This document shows positions 9,719 to 18,391 of a stretch of DNA of 64,000 nucleotides, piece after piece. The notes beneath the pieces were generated by a model. The model was not told the origin of the DNA. It searched no databases and worked only from the letters and a program-made list of their open reading frames with translations. Position 1 is the stretch's first letter, and every line of letters begins with the position of its first letter. The position numbers and the translations under genes were made by a program. Source of the DNA: Acidovorax sp. YS12 (GTDB lineage: Bacteria; Pseudomonadota; Gammaproteobacteria; Burkholderiales; Burkholderiaceae_C); assembly GCA_021496925.1 (NCBI GenBank), contig CP053915.1, forward strand, positions 3,747,501 through 3,811,500, given 5' to 3'.

Positions 9719-10396
9719 ATGCCTGACGACGAACTGCTGCAGCGGCTGCGCCGCTTCCACGACGACGCCTTTCCCCACTACCGCGAGCAGTTCCAGACGC
9801 TGGTGGATGACGGCCAGCACCCCACCACGCTGTTCATCGGCTGCTCCGACTCGCGCCTCGTGCCCTACCTGCTGACGGGCGCGGGGCCGGGCGAACTCTT
9901 CCTGGTGCGCAACGTGGGCGCGTTCATCCCGCCGTACGACGGCTCCCACGGCCACCACGGCACCACCGCCGCGATCGAATTCGCCGTGCTCAACCTGCAC
10001 GTGCGCCGCATCATCGTCTGCGGCCACAGCCACTGCGGCGCCATCAAGGCGATGTACGGCGAAGTCTCGCCCGAGGCCCCCAACCTCGATCGCTGGCTCG
10101 ACCTGGGCCGCGAGGCGCTGCTGCCGGTGCAGCCCGGCCCCGAGGCCCTGCGCCGCACCGAACAGCGCGCCGTGGTGCTGCAGCTCGAACGCCTGATGGA
10201 GTACCCCATGGTGCGCAGCCGTGTGCAGACGGGCCAGGTCAGCCTGCACGGCTGGCACTACGTCATCGAGGACGGCGAGGTGCACGTGTTCGACGTGCAG
10301 ACCGGCGGCTTCGTGCCCGCATCCCGGGCCGACAACAGCGGCACCGGCCCCTACCACCCCTACGTGGAGCACGACGGGCAGGTGCTCGTCGATTGA
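9719..10396 (+). CDS. Beta-class carbonic anhydrase
   Basis: Zinc enzyme interconverting CO2 and bicarbonate. The 225-residue protein carries the beta-class zinc and catalytic motifs: CSDSR at residues 42-46 (Cys zinc ligand, Asp-Arg dyad) and HSHC at 103-106 (His and Cys ligands). GAxI/PP and EFAVLNL flank them as usual. Start ATG at 9719 follows AGAAAG. It lies 36 bases after the prolyl isomerase and could be the last gene of that transcript. The GC-rich hairpin downstream may end transcription. No signal peptide, so probably cytoplasmic. Confidence 0.95.
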   Translation: MPDDELLQRLRRFHDDAFPHYREQFQTLVDDGQHPTTLFIGCSDSRLVPYLLTGAGPGELFLVRNVGAFIPPYDGSHGHHGTTAAIEFAVLNLHVRRIIVCGHSHCGAIKAMYGEVSPEAPNLDRWLDLGREALLPVQPGPEALRRTEQRAVVLQLERLMEYPMVRSRVQTGQVSLHGWHYVIEDGEVHVFDVQTGGFVPASRADNSGTGPYHPYVEHDGQVLVD

Positions 10397-10415
10397 TCGC
10401 CGGGCTTGCCAAGGC

Positions 10416-10442
10416 GCGCGGCCGTGCTACATTCGGCCGCGC
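10416..10442 (+). other. GC-rich hairpin after carbonic anhydrase gene
   Basis: A perfect 9-bp inverted repeat, GCGCGGCCG (10416-10424) and CGGCCGCGC (10434-10442), with a 9-base loop. There is no T run, so it is not a classical intrinsic terminator. It sits between the carbonic anhydrase stop and the TonB receptor start and may aid Rho-dependent termination or stabilise the mRNA end. Confidence 0.4.
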
Positions 10443-10535
10443 ATGGGCGGCCCTGCCGCCACATGCGCCCTTCAGCCAGCCCAGTGCGTCCCCGGTTCTA
10501 CTGGCCAGCCAGCAACGCTTGCACGCACTGGCCCT

Positions 10536-12632
10536 ATGAACCACTGCCCTGCCTCCCTGGCTGCCGCCCTGCTGGCGGCATTCGCCTCTCCCGCCCTCTT
10601 CGCCCAGGCCTCTGCGGCCGAGACGGCCCTGCCCGAAGTGACCATCCAGGGCAGCGGCGAGCCCGCCTACAGCTCCGCCGAGGCGGGCGCCGCCACCAAG
10701 ATCGACGTGCCGCTGCGCGACGTTCCGCAAACGGTGAACGTCATCACGCGCGAGCTGATGCGCGACAGGGGCGTGCAGTCGATGGAGGACGCGGTGAAAT
10801 CCGTGCCCGGCATCAACCTGTCGCACGGCGACGGGCAGCGCGACCAGGTGGTGATCCGCGGCTTCAGCGCGCTGGGCGACCAGTTCGTGGACGGCTTCCG
10901 CGACGACGCCATGTACTACCGTGACCTGTCGAACGTGGAGCGCATCGAGGTCGTCAAGGGCCCGGCTTCCGTGCTGTACGGCCGGGGCTCCTCGGGCGGC
11001 ATGATCAACCGCGTCACCAAGAAGCCCGGCATCGACAAGAGCGAGGTGGGCCTGCAACTGGGCAGCTGGAACCAGCGCCGCGGCGAATTCGACATCGCGC
11101 GCAACGTCAGCCAGAACGTCGCGGTGCGCGTGACGGGCGCCATCGAGCGCGCGGACAGCTTCCGCGACCAGCAGTTCCTCGAACGCGAGGCGTTCGCGCC
11201 CTCGGCGCTGGTGAAGTTCAGCCCCGACACCAGCCTGCTGCTGCAGGCCGAGTACCTGCGCGACAAGCGCGTGACCGACTGGGGCATCCCGTCGTGGCAG
11301 GGCCGCCCCATCGACGTGGCGCCCGGCACCTACTACGGCGCGGCCAACGCGCGCCAGGCCGACACGGCGGGCTCCACGGTGAGCGCCGCCAGCGCCACGC
11401 TGGAGCACCGCTTCAACAGCGCATGGTCCCTGCGCAACGCGCTGCGCTACTACGACTACCAGCTCGACCGCTACATCACCTCGGCGGGCGCGGTGACGGC
11501 GGACGCCAACCTCGCGCTCTACCCCTCGGGCTTGCGGGTGGCACGCAGCCGCAGCGCCATCGCGCGCAGCGAGCACGGCGTGTTCAACCAGACCGAGCTG
11601 ACCCAACGCGCGGCGCTGGGCGGCATGGCGCACCAGATCCTCTACGGCGTGGAGCTGGGCGTGCAGGACCGCTGGCAGTCCAGCCGCTCCGGCAGCGCCG
11701 GGCCGGTGGACGCCTACCGCCCGGCCGCGCCCGACGCCAACCCCGTGCTCACGGTGAACTCCGGCAGCCCCAACACCGGCAGCGGCACCGTCGCGGCGGC
11801 CTACGTGCAGGACCTGGTGTCGCTCTCGGCGCAGTGGAAGGCGCTGCTGGGCATCCGCTACGACCGGTTCCGGCAAGAGGTGGACGTGGCCGCCATCCCC
11901 AACCGCACCGACACCGCCTGGAGCCCGCGCGCGGGCCTGGTGTGGCAGCCGTCGGCCTCGCAGTCGTACTACGTGTCCGTGAGCAAGTCGTTCCAGCCCG
12001 CGGGCGAGAACTTCAATCTGAGCGCGGGCAACGCCACGACCGAGCCGCAGGAAACCACGAGCAAGGAGATCGGCGCCAAGATCGACCTGCTGGACGGCAG
12101 GGCCACCGCCACCGCCGCGCTCTTCAACCTGGAGCGCACCAACATCATGACCAGCGACCCGGCCAACCCGGCCTTCTCGGTGCCCGTGGGCACGCAGCGC
12201 ACCCACGGGCTGGAGCTGACGTTCGCGGGCGACCTCCCGGGCGGCTGGCGGGCCTCGGCGGGCTATGCCTACATGGATGCGAAGGTCAGCCGCTCCCTCA
12301 ACCCCGCCCTGCAAGGCCGGAGAGCGACCCTGACGCCCGAACACGGCGCCAGCCTGTGGCTGACCAAGGCGCTGGCGCGCGGCTGGCAGGCCGGTGCGGG
12401 CATGAACTACGTGGGCGCGCGCTTCGCCGACCCGGCCAACACCACCACCTTGCCGGCCTACGCCACGGTGGACGCCATGCTGGCCTACCGCATGGGCAAG
12501 GTGGACCTGCAGCTGAACCTGTACAACCTGTTCGACCGCCGCTACATCGCCTCGGCCCACGGCAGCGTGGCCAATTCCCTGCTGCCGGGCGCGCCACGCT
12601 CGGTGCGGCTGACCACGCGCTACGCCTTCTGA
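10536..12632 (+). CDS. TonB-dependent siderophore receptor
   Basis: Outer-membrane 22-strand barrel for TonB/ExbBD-driven uptake of a ferric siderophore. The 698-residue product has a signal peptide (MNHCPASLAAALLAAFASPA, cleavage near AQASA), a plug domain (about 45-155: DVPQTVNVITRELM, then GYG-type loop VVKGPASVLYGRGSSGG) and ends in an aromatic residue (RYAF), as barrel proteins do. ATG 10536 starts the signal peptide; the frame is open further upstream only across the carbonic anhydrase gene. Plug motifs resemble the catecholate/FhuE-like receptors, but the ligand cannot be read from sequence. The next gene is B12-dependent, yet I see no cobalamin riboswitch upstream, so a B12 role is not supported. 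Confidence 0.92.
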   Translation: MNHCPASLAAALLAAFASPALFAQASAAETALPEVTIQGSGEPAYSSAEAGAATKIDVPLRDVPQTVNVITRELMRDRGVQSMEDAVKSVPGINLSHGDGQRDQVVIRGFSALGDQFVDGFRDDAMYYRDLSNVERIEVVKGPASVLYGRGSSGGMINRVTKKPGIDKSEVGLQLGSWNQRRGEFDIARNVSQNVAVRVTGAIERADSFRDQQFLEREAFAPSALVKFSPDTSLLLQAEYLRDKRVTDWGIPSWQGRPIDVAPGTYYGAANARQADTAGSTVSAASATLEHRFNSAWSLRNALRYYDYQLDRYITSAGAVTADANLALYPSGLRVARSRSAIARSEHGVFNQTELTQRAALGGMAHQILYGVELGVQDRWQSSRSGSAGPVDAYRPAAPDANPVLTVNSGSPNTGSGTVAAAYVQDLVSLSAQWKALLGIRYDRFRQEVDVAAIPNRTDTAWSPRAGLVWQPSASQSYYVSVSKSFQPAGENFNLSAGNATTEPQETTSKEIGAKIDLLDGRATATAALFNLERTNIMTSDPANPAFSVPVGTQRTHGLELTFAGDLPGGWRASAGYAYMDAKVSRSLNPALQGRRATLTPEHGASLWLTKALARGWQAGAGMNYVGARFADPANTTTLPAYATVDAMLAYRMGKVDLQLNLYNLFDRRYIASAHGSVANSLLPGAPRSVRLTTRYAF

Positions 12633-12639
12633 CGCCGCC

Positions 12640-12706
12640 GCGCAATGGTTTCGGCATGAAAACCATCTGAAACCATTGCCAGGCCAGCGCGGGCAGCTAT
12701 CAAAAC
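12640..12706. repeat. Family-1 palindromic repeat, copy b (with inner module)
   Basis: The inner module GGTTT (12647-12651), AAACC (12660-12664) and AAACC (12670-12674) replaces GATTT/AAATC/AAATC of copy a. The right arm is CCAGCGCGGGCAGCTATCAAAA. It lies between the TonB receptor and nrdJ. Confidence 0.75.
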
Positions 12707-12799
12707 CATGGGCTCGCGAACAATAGAGGCACTGCTGGCGGCCGAGTCTTGATGGAACGCAAGACCCTTCTGGTGTCAGGCCTCCTACATTTCCTACCC

Positions 12800-15247
12800 A
12801 TGAAGCGCGAACCCCAACCTACCCTGGCCTCCACCATACAGCCCATCAGCCTGGACGTGCTGCGCGAGAAATACCTCAAGGCGGGCGAGACCCGCGCCGA
12901 GGAGCTGTACGCGCGCGTGGCGCGCGCCCTGGCCTCGGCCGAGGCCGAAGACCGCCGCGCCGAGTGGGAGGAAAAATTCCTCGCCAACCTGCAGGCCGGT
13001 GCCATCGGCGCCGGCCGCATCATGAGCGCCGCGGGCACCGACATCCAGGCCACGCTCATCAACTGCTTCGTGCAGCCCGTGGGCGACTGCATCCAGGGCG
13101 TGGACGACGCCGGCTACCCCGGCATCTACGAGGCGCTGCGCGAGGCCGCCGAGACCATGCGCCGCGGCGGCGGCGTGGGCTACGACTTCTCGCGCATCCG
13201 CCCGCGCGGCGCGCGCGTGCGCGCCACGGGCTCGCTGGCCTCGGGGCCGTGCAGCTACATCAACGTCTTCGACCAGTCCTGCGCCACCGTGGAGAGCGCG
13301 GGCGCGCGCCGCGGCGCGCAGATGGGCGTGCTGCGCATCGACCACCCCGACGTGCTCGACTTCATCACCGCCAAGCGCACGCCCGGGCGCTGGAACAATT
13401 TCAACGTCTCGGTCGGCGTGACCGACGAATTCATGCAGGCCGTGGTGCAGGACACCGCCTGGGAGCTGGTGCACCGCGCCGAGCCCGGCGGCGAGCTGCG
13501 CCAGGGCCCCGGCGTGCGCCAGCGCGCCGACGGGCTGTGGGTGTACGAGACGCTGCGCGCGCGCGAGCTGTGGGACACCATCATGCGCTCGGCCTACGAC
13601 TTCGCCGAGCCCGGCATCCTGTTCCTGGGCCGCATCAACGAAGACAACAACCTGCAGTACTGCGAGCAGATCGCCGCCACCAACCCCTGCGGCGAGCAGC
13701 CGCTGCCGCCCTATGGCTGCTGCGACCTCGGCCCCATCATCCTCACGCGCTTCGTGCGCCACCCGTTCGGCGTGGCCGGCACGCCCGCGTTCGACTTCGA
13801 CGCCTTCACCCAGGTGGTGGCCACCCAGGTGCGCGCGCTCGACAACGTGCTCGACGTGACCTACTGGCCGCTGCAGCAGCAGCGCGACGAATCGGCGGCC
13901 AAGCGCCGCATCGGCGTCGGCTTCACCGGCATGGGCAACGCCCTGGCTATGCTGTGCCTGCGCTACGACGCGGCCGACGGCCGCGCCATGGCGGCGCGCA
14001 TCGCCGAATGCATGCGCGACGCGGCCTACGCCGCCTCCATCGCCCTGGCGCAGGAAAAGGGCGCGTTCCCCAGGTTCGACGCCGCAGGCTACCTGGCCCC
14101 CGGCACCTTCGCCAGCCGCCTGCCCGCCGCGCTGCAGGACGCAATCCGCGCGCACGGCATCCGCAACAGCCACCTGCTGTCGGTGGCGCCCACCGGCACC
14201 GTGAGCCTGGCCTTTGCCGACAACGCCTCCAACGGCATCGAGCCGCCGTTCTCCTGGACCTACACGCGCAGGAAGCGCGAGGCCGACGGCAGCCGCAGCG
14301 AGTACCAGGTGGAGGACCACGCCTGGCGCCTGTACCGCGACATGGGCGGCGACGTGCAGAACCTGCCCGCGTACTTCGTCTCGGCGCTGGAGATGTCGGC
14401 GTCCGACCACGTGGCCATGATGGAGGCGGTGCAGCCCTTCGTGGACACCTCGATCTCCAAGACCGTCAACGTCCCGGCCGACTACCCCTACGAAGACTTC
14501 AAGCACCTGTACCTGCAGGCCTGGCAGGCGCGCCTCAAGGGCCTGGCCACGTACCGGCCCAACGCCATCCTGGGCGCCGTGCTGGAGGCCACGCCGGCGC
14601 CCGCGCCCGCGCCCGTGGCGGCCCCGGCGCCCGCCGAGGAGCGCGCCGTCCTCGACCCCATGCGCACCGTGATCGAAAGCCGCCCCAAGGGCGCGCTCTC
14701 GGCCGTGGCCGAGAAGATCGAGTACTGGACGCAGGACGGCCACCAGCGCCTGTACCTCATCGTCTCCTTCCTGCCCGTGCCCACCGGCGTGGGCAAGGGC
14801 ACGGTGGACCGCGCCATCGAATTCTTCATGCCCGTGGGGCAGAACAGCGAGTCGCAGCAGTGGATCACCTCCAGCATGCGCCTGCTGTCGCTGGCCGCGC
14901 GCGGCGGCTTCCTGGAGCGCGCGCTGTCCGACATGCGCAAGGTCGCCTGGGACCGCGGCCCGGTGCGCCTGGGCAGCCACGAGAAGGCCGACGGCACGCG
15001 CGTGCCGCTGTGGCACGACTCCGAGGTGGCCGCCGTGGCCTACGCCATCCAGAACATCCTGGCGCGCCGCGTGCAAGATCCGGTGCAGCAAAGCCTGCCG
15101 CTGGACGACCCCGGGCAGGACGGCGCCAGCGACACGCCCCCGCCCATGGCCGGTAAGAAATGCCCCGAGTGCGGCGCGCACGCCATGATCCGCAAGGACG
15201 GCTGCGACTACTGCACCCAGTGCGGGCACATGGGTTCTTGCGGGTAG
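12800..15247 (+). CDS. nrdJ: Adenosylcobalamin-dependent (class II) ribonucleoside-diphosphate reductase
   Basis: Makes deoxyribonucleotides using a coenzyme-B12-generated radical, with or without oxygen; it needs no second subunit. The 815-residue protein shows the ten-stranded barrel motifs: INCFVQPVGD near residue 90 (first redox Cys), NPCGEQPLPPYGCC near 296 (radical Cys with neighbouring Asn and Glu) and VAPTGTVSLAF near 462. The C-terminal zinc-ribbon-like tail CPECG...CDYCTQCGHMGSCG is typical of long class II enzymes. I use ATG 12800 because MKREPQPTLASTIQPISLDV aligns with the usual family start. In-frame TTG 12749 and ATG 12752 are possible and would add 16-17 residues. No class I or III genes are nearby. 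Confidence 0.95.
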   Translation: MKREPQPTLASTIQPISLDVLREKYLKAGETRAEELYARVARALASAEAEDRRAEWEEKFLANLQAGAIGAGRIMSAAGTDIQATLINCFVQPVGDCIQGVDDAGYPGIYEALREAAETMRRGGGVGYDFSRIRPRGARVRATGSLASGPCSYINVFDQSCATVESAGARRGAQMGVLRIDHPDVLDFITAKRTPGRWNNFNVSVGVTDEFMQAVVQDTAWELVHRAEPGGELRQGPGVRQRADGLWVYETLRARELWDTIMRSAYDFAEPGILFLGRINEDNNLQYCEQIAATNPCGEQPLPPYGCCDLGPIILTRFVRHPFGVAGTPAFDFDAFTQVVATQVRALDNVLDVTYWPLQQQRDESAAKRRIGVGFTGMGNALAMLCLRYDAADGRAMAARIAECMRDAAYAASIALAQEKGAFPRFDAAGYLAPGTFASRLPAALQDAIRAHGIRNSHLLSVAPTGTVSLAFADNASNGIEPPFSWTYTRRKREADGSRSEYQVEDHAWRLYRDMGGDVQNLPAYFVSALEMSASDHVAMMEAVQPFVDTSISKTVNVPADYPYEDFKHLYLQAWQARLKGLATYRPNAILGAVLEATPAPAPAPVAAPAPAEERAVLDPMRTVIESRPKGALSAVAEKIEYWTQDGHQRLYLIVSFLPVPTGVGKGTVDRAIEFFMPVGQNSESQQWITSSMRLLSLAARGGFLERALSDMRKVAWDRGPVRLGSHEKADGTRVPLWHDSEVAAVAYAIQNILARRVQDPVQQSLPLDDPGQDGASDTPPPMAGKKCPECGAHAMIRKDGCDYCTQCGHMGSCG

Positions 15248-15262
15248 CCATGGGGGGCTGAC

Positions 15263-16579
15263 ATGGATCGTCCCCGGCGGCCCGTGATTCCGGTGCGGCC
15301 GGTGGCCGGGCGGCCGCCGGCCGAGGCGCTGGCGCGCATCGACTGGCGCTGGCACTGGGCCACGCTGGGCTGGGCGCCGCACCGGCTGGGCTTCTTCCTG
15401 GCCCTGGGGGTGCTCGGTGCGTCCAGCCTGTGGTGGGCCGGGGTGCAGGCCGCGCCGCTGGCGCCGTTCCTGGTGCCCCCGGCCGCATTGCCGCCTGCCG
15501 TGGCGCATGCGGCGGTAATGGTGTTCGGCTTCATGCCGCTGTTCTTTGCCGGTTTCGGCTTCACGGCGCTGCCCAAGTGGCTGGAGGTGCAGCCCTGGCC
15601 GGTGCGCGTGCTGTGCGCGCCGCTGGTGCTGCAGGCGCTGGGCTGGCTGGCCTGGCTCGGCGGCGCCATGGCGGCCCCGGCGCTGGCCTGGGCGGGCCTG
15701 GGGGCGGCCTGGCTGGGCCTGGGCGGGACCGGCGCCCTGCTGGCCTGGCTGGTCTGGTGCAGCCCGCTGGCCGACCGGCTGCACGCGCGCCTGATCGTGG
15801 CCGCCTGGGGGCTGGGCTGGCTGTGCCTGGCGGCGCTGGGCCTGGCCGCATGGCGCGGTGATTTCGCCCAGGCGCAGGCTCTGGCGCGGGCCGGCCTGTG
15901 GGGCTTCGTGCTGGTCGTGTTCGCGGCGGCGCTGCACCGCATGATTCCGTTCTTCACCTCCAGCGCCATGCCCGGCATCGCGGCGCGGCGGCCGTTCTGG
16001 GTGCTGGCGCTCATGGTGGGCGCCGCCTGGGGCGAGGCCGGCGCTGTGCTCGCGGGAGCGTGGTGGCCCCTGTCCGCGCCGGTGCTGCTGCTGCGCGGCG
16101 TGCTGGAGCTGGCCGTGGGCGCCGTGCTGCTGTGGCTGGCGGGCGTGTGGTGGCGCGTGCTCGGGCTGAAGAACCGCCTGCTCGCCATGCTGCACGCGGG
16201 CTTCGTCTGGCTGGGCCTGGCCTGGGTGCTGGGCGGCGCGGCGCATGCCTGGCACGGCTGGCAGGGCGCGGCGGTGTGGCCGCTGGCCATGCTGCACGCG
16301 CTGGCGCTGGGCTGCATGGGCGCGCTGATGCTGGCCATGGTGTCGCGCGTGTCTTGCGGCCATGGCGGGCGCCCGCTGGTGGCCGACGGGCCGCTGTGGA
16401 GCCTGTTCTGGCTGTTGCAGGGCGCGGTGCTGCTGCGCCTGGCCGCTGCGCTGTGGCCCGCGTGGGGCGCGGCCCTGCTGCCCTGGGCCGCGCTGCTGTG
16501 GGCCGTGGCGGTGCTGGCCTGGGGGCTGCGCATGGGCCGCTGGTACGGCCGCCCGCGCGCCGACGGACGGCCGGGGTGA
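15263..16579 (+). CDS. nnrS: NnrS-family haem-copper membrane protein
   Basis: A 438-residue, highly hydrophobic protein with about 12 membrane segments. N-terminal LGWAPHRLGFFLALG and MVFGFMPLFFAGFGFTALPKWL are hallmark NnrS motifs, and the conserved histidine-rich stretches HRMIPFFTSSA near residue 226 and HALALGCMGALMLAMVSR near 345 are present. NnrS proteins are induced with denitrification and protect cells from nitric oxide stress; the exact chemistry is not settled. The gene begins 15 bases after nrdJ with a G-rich ribosome site, so the two are probably cotranscribed, consistent with growth under nitrate-respiring conditions. Confidence 0.92.
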   Translation: MDRPRRPVIPVRPVAGRPPAEALARIDWRWHWATLGWAPHRLGFFLALGVLGASSLWWAGVQAAPLAPFLVPPAALPPAVAHAAVMVFGFMPLFFAGFGFTALPKWLEVQPWPVRVLCAPLVLQALGWLAWLGGAMAAPALAWAGLGAAWLGLGGTGALLAWLVWCSPLADRLHARLIVAAWGLGWLCLAALGLAAWRGDFAQAQALARAGLWGFVLVVFAAALHRMIPFFTSSAMPGIAARRPFWVLALMVGAAWGEAGAVLAGAWWPLSAPVLLLRGVLELAVGAVLLWLAGVWWRVLGLKNRLLAMLHAGFVWLGLAWVLGGAAHAWHGWQGAAVWPLAMLHALALGCMGALMLAMVSRVSCGHGGRPLVADGPLWSLFWLLQGAVLLRLAAALWPAWGAALLPWAALLWAVAVLAWGLRMGRWYGRPRADGRPG

Positions 16580-16597
16580 GGATTCTGGTATTCATGC

Positions 16598-16646
16598 AAA
16601 AAATGGCTAAAACCCTTACCCATCAAGCGCGAGTAGCTACTGAAAA
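16598..16646. repeat. Family-1 repeat, degenerate copy c
   Basis: AAAATGGCTAAAACCCTTACCC, then AAGCGCGAGTAGCTACTGAAAA. It matches copy e (AAGTGGCTCCAACCCTTATG) in layout. Its end abuts the nitroreductase start codon. Confidence 0.65.
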
Positions 16647-17270
16647 ATGAGTGATCCCTTGTCCTCCGATGCCCTGGCCGCGCTGCTGCAGGCGCGCCAG
16701 ACCGTGCTGCCCAAGCGCCTGGGCGCGCCGGGGCCGGATACGGCGCAACTGGCCGCCATCCTCGGCGCGGCGGCGCACGCGCCGGACCATGGCGGCCTGC
16801 TGCCCTGGCGCTTCGTGCGCATTCCGCAGGCCGCGCGGCCGGCCCTGGCCGAGGCGTTCGCCCAGGCCCTGGCCGAGCGCGAGCCCGAGGCCACCCCCGC
16901 GCAACTGGCGCAGGCGCGCGAGAAGGCCGTGCGCGCCCCGGAACTGCTGGTGCTGGTGGCCGATGGCGCCTGCGGCGGCCCGGCCATCAGCTGGGACGAG
17001 CGCCTGGTCTCGGCGGGCTGCGCGGTGCAGAGCGTGCTGCTCATGGCCACGGCGCTGGGCTTCGGCTCGGCGCTGACCAGCGGCAAGGCCCTGCAGTCCG
17101 TGGCGCTGCGCGGCCTGCTCGGCCTGCCCGCGCCGTCGCGGGCGCTGTGCTGCATCAGCATCGGCACGGTGCTGGCGCGCAAGCCCGCGCGCACGCGCCC
17201 GGTGCCCGCGGCCTATGTGGGAACCCTGGTTCCGGGTGAGGGCATCGCACCGGGGTGGGAGAATCCGTAG
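16647..17270 (+). CDS. Nitroreductase-family flavoprotein
   Basis: A 207-residue FMN-dependent oxidoreductase of the short YdjA-like nitroreductase subgroup, which reduces nitro or quinone groups with NAD(P)H. It shows APDHGGLLPWRFVRI near residue 46 (the FMN phosphate loop; RRS of classical members replaced by AHAPDHG), WDERLVSAGCAVQSVLLMA near 118 and GFGSALTSGKA near 141. The start ATG directly follows repeat c, with a GA-rich stretch upstream. It is the gene after nnrS, on the same strand. The physiological substrate is unknown. Confidence 0.88.
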   Translation: MSDPLSSDALAALLQARQTVLPKRLGAPGPDTAQLAAILGAAAHAPDHGGLLPWRFVRIPQAARPALAEAFAQALAEREPEATPAQLAQAREKAVRAPELLVLVADGACGGPAISWDERLVSAGCAVQSVLLMATALGFGSALTSGKALQSVALRGLLGLPAPSRALCCISIGTVLARKPARTRPVPAAYVGTLVPGEGIAPGWENP

Positions 17271-17429
17271 TGTGGTGCTCGACGCTATCTGGAACATAAA
17301 ACCGCGTCTTCGCCGCCCTGGCTAGGCGCAAATCCTCGCGATAGCTACGGCTATCGCGAGGATTTGCGCCTAGCCAGGCCAACGAATCCATCGGTTTTTT
17401 TGCTCCATCAAGCGTCGAACACCACACTA
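17268..17429. mobile_element. MITE-like palindromic element with 19-bp terminal inverted repeats
   Basis: The outer arms TAGTGTGGTGCTCGACGCT (17268-17286) and its complement at 17411-17429 match at 18 of 19 positions. Inside is a perfect 29-bp inverted repeat (17317-17345 and 17350-17378, key core CGCAAATCCTCGCGATAGC) closed by TACG, giving a C(UACG)G tetraloop if transcribed. A T7 run follows at 17395-17401. It has no coding potential. It ends three bases before the next start codon. It looks like a nonautonomous transposable element or structured repeat unit, and may also terminate transcription from the nitroreductase side. Confidence 0.65.
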
Positions 17430-17432
17430 GCC

Positions 17433-17846
17433 ATGCAAATCCAGCACTTTGACGACCTGCTGCGCGCCGCGCGCGCCCAGCCCGAGCCGCAGCGCCTGTT
17501 GATGGTGTTCGTCGGCACCGAACTGCCCGGGGACGCCAGCCCCGAACAGCGCGCGCGCTTCGCGCAGGGCGAGGGCGGCGCCCTGGTGCCGCTGATGTGC
17601 GTGGACAAGACGCCCGAGGAGCTCGACTCCTTCGCCACGCTGGCGCGCGAGGCGCAGCAGTTCGAGCCGCCGCACCAGCCCTGGCGCCTGGTGTTCGCCG
17701 CCGCGCTGGCCGGCCGCGGCGGCCAGGCGCCCAGCAGCACGGACGCCGAGCAGCCGCTGCAGCACATGGTGGAGTCGATCAAGGCCGGCCAGTTCGGCCC
17801 GCTGCTGCCGTTCGACCGGCAGGGCGAACCCGTCCACTTCAAATGA
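17433..17846 (+). CDS. Conserved hypothetical protein, 137 aa
   Basis: I do not recognise a characterised domain. The protein is soluble, with the pattern LLRAARAQPEPQRLLMVFVG, then a conserved-looking acidic MCVDKTPEELDSF and a C-terminal PLQHMVESIKAGQFGPLLPF. Relatives in the Comamonadaceae are, from memory, sometimes labelled ribonucleotide reductase subunit alpha, a name the sequence itself does not support. The start ATG at 17433 is immediately downstream of the palindromic element, so its own leader derives largely from that element. Its stop overlaps the start of the hemerythrin gene (ATGA), so the two are translationally coupled and probably functionally linked. Confidence 0.75.
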   Translation: MQIQHFDDLLRAARAQPEPQRLLMVFVGTELPGDASPEQRARFAQGEGGALVPLMCVDKTPEELDSFATLAREAQQFEPPHQPWRLVFAAALAGRGGQAPSSTDAEQPLQHMVESIKAGQFGPLLPFDRQGEPVHFK

Positions 17847-18388
17847 CGGCATTCGCCTCCCTGCCCGGCCTGCATTCGCCCGGCGTCGGTTTCGAGCAGC
17901 CCTTCGAGATGCTGCAGGCCTGCCACGAGCGCGTGCAGCGCATGCTTGGCCTGCTGCAGCGCCTGCAGGACTACCTGCACGACAAGCCGTGCGACGACAT
18001 GGCGCGCCAGGCGGCGCGCGACGTGCTGCGCTACTTCGACATCGCCGCGCCGCTGCACCACGAGGATGAGGAGCTGCACGTGTTTCCGCCGCTGCTCGCG
18101 CAGGGCAGCCCGGCGGTCGCGGCGCTGGTGCGCCAGCTGCAGGCCGACCATGCGGCCATGGCGGCGGACTGGGCCCAGGCGCGCGAGCCGCTGCTGGCGC
18201 TGGCCGAAGGGCGGCTGGCGGCGTTCAGCGCAGCGCACGAGGCGCTGCTGGCGCGCTTCGCCGCGCGCTATGGCGAGCACATCCGCCACGAGGAGGGCAG
18301 CGCCTATCCTGCGGCGCAAGCCCTGCTGCCCGAGGCCACGCAGCAGGCCATGGGCACGGAGATGGCGCGCCGGCGCGGCGCGCGTTGA
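17843..18388 (+). CDS. Hemerythrin HHE cation-binding domain protein
   Basis: A 181-residue all-helical protein. Metal-binding residues are seen as ACHERV (about 33), PLHHEDEELHVFPPL (about 72-86), LQADHAAM (about 107) and GEHIRHEEGSAYP (about 148-160), the H...HHExE...H...HxxHE pattern of HHE di-iron proteins. Such proteins bind O2 or NO or help repair iron centres; with NnrS nearby, a nitric-oxide or oxygen-sensing/detoxifying role is plausible but inferred. The start is coupled to the preceding small gene by a 4-base overlap. It converges with the DUF3567 gene 3 bases downstream. Confidence 0.88.
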   Translation: MTAFASLPGLHSPGVGFEQPFEMLQACHERVQRMLGLLQRLQDYLHDKPCDDMARQAARDVLRYFDIAAPLHHEDEELHVFPPLLAQGSPAVAALVRQLQADHAAMAADWAQAREPLLALAEGRLAAFSAAHEALLARFAARYGEHIRHEEGSAYPAAQALLPEATQQAMGTEMARRRGAR

Positions 18389-18391
18389 GGA

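Noticed and set aside
10397..10535. Cobalamin riboswitch or B12 receptor for the TonB gene next to nrdJ
   Set aside because: Plug motifs are of siderophore receptors and the gap contains only a GC hairpin; proximity to nrdJ alone is not evidence.
12633..12799. Cobalamin riboswitch upstream of the B12-dependent nrdJ
   Set aside because: No B12-box-like segment (AGCCAGGAGACCTGCC type) is present; the gap is taken up by repeat copy b.
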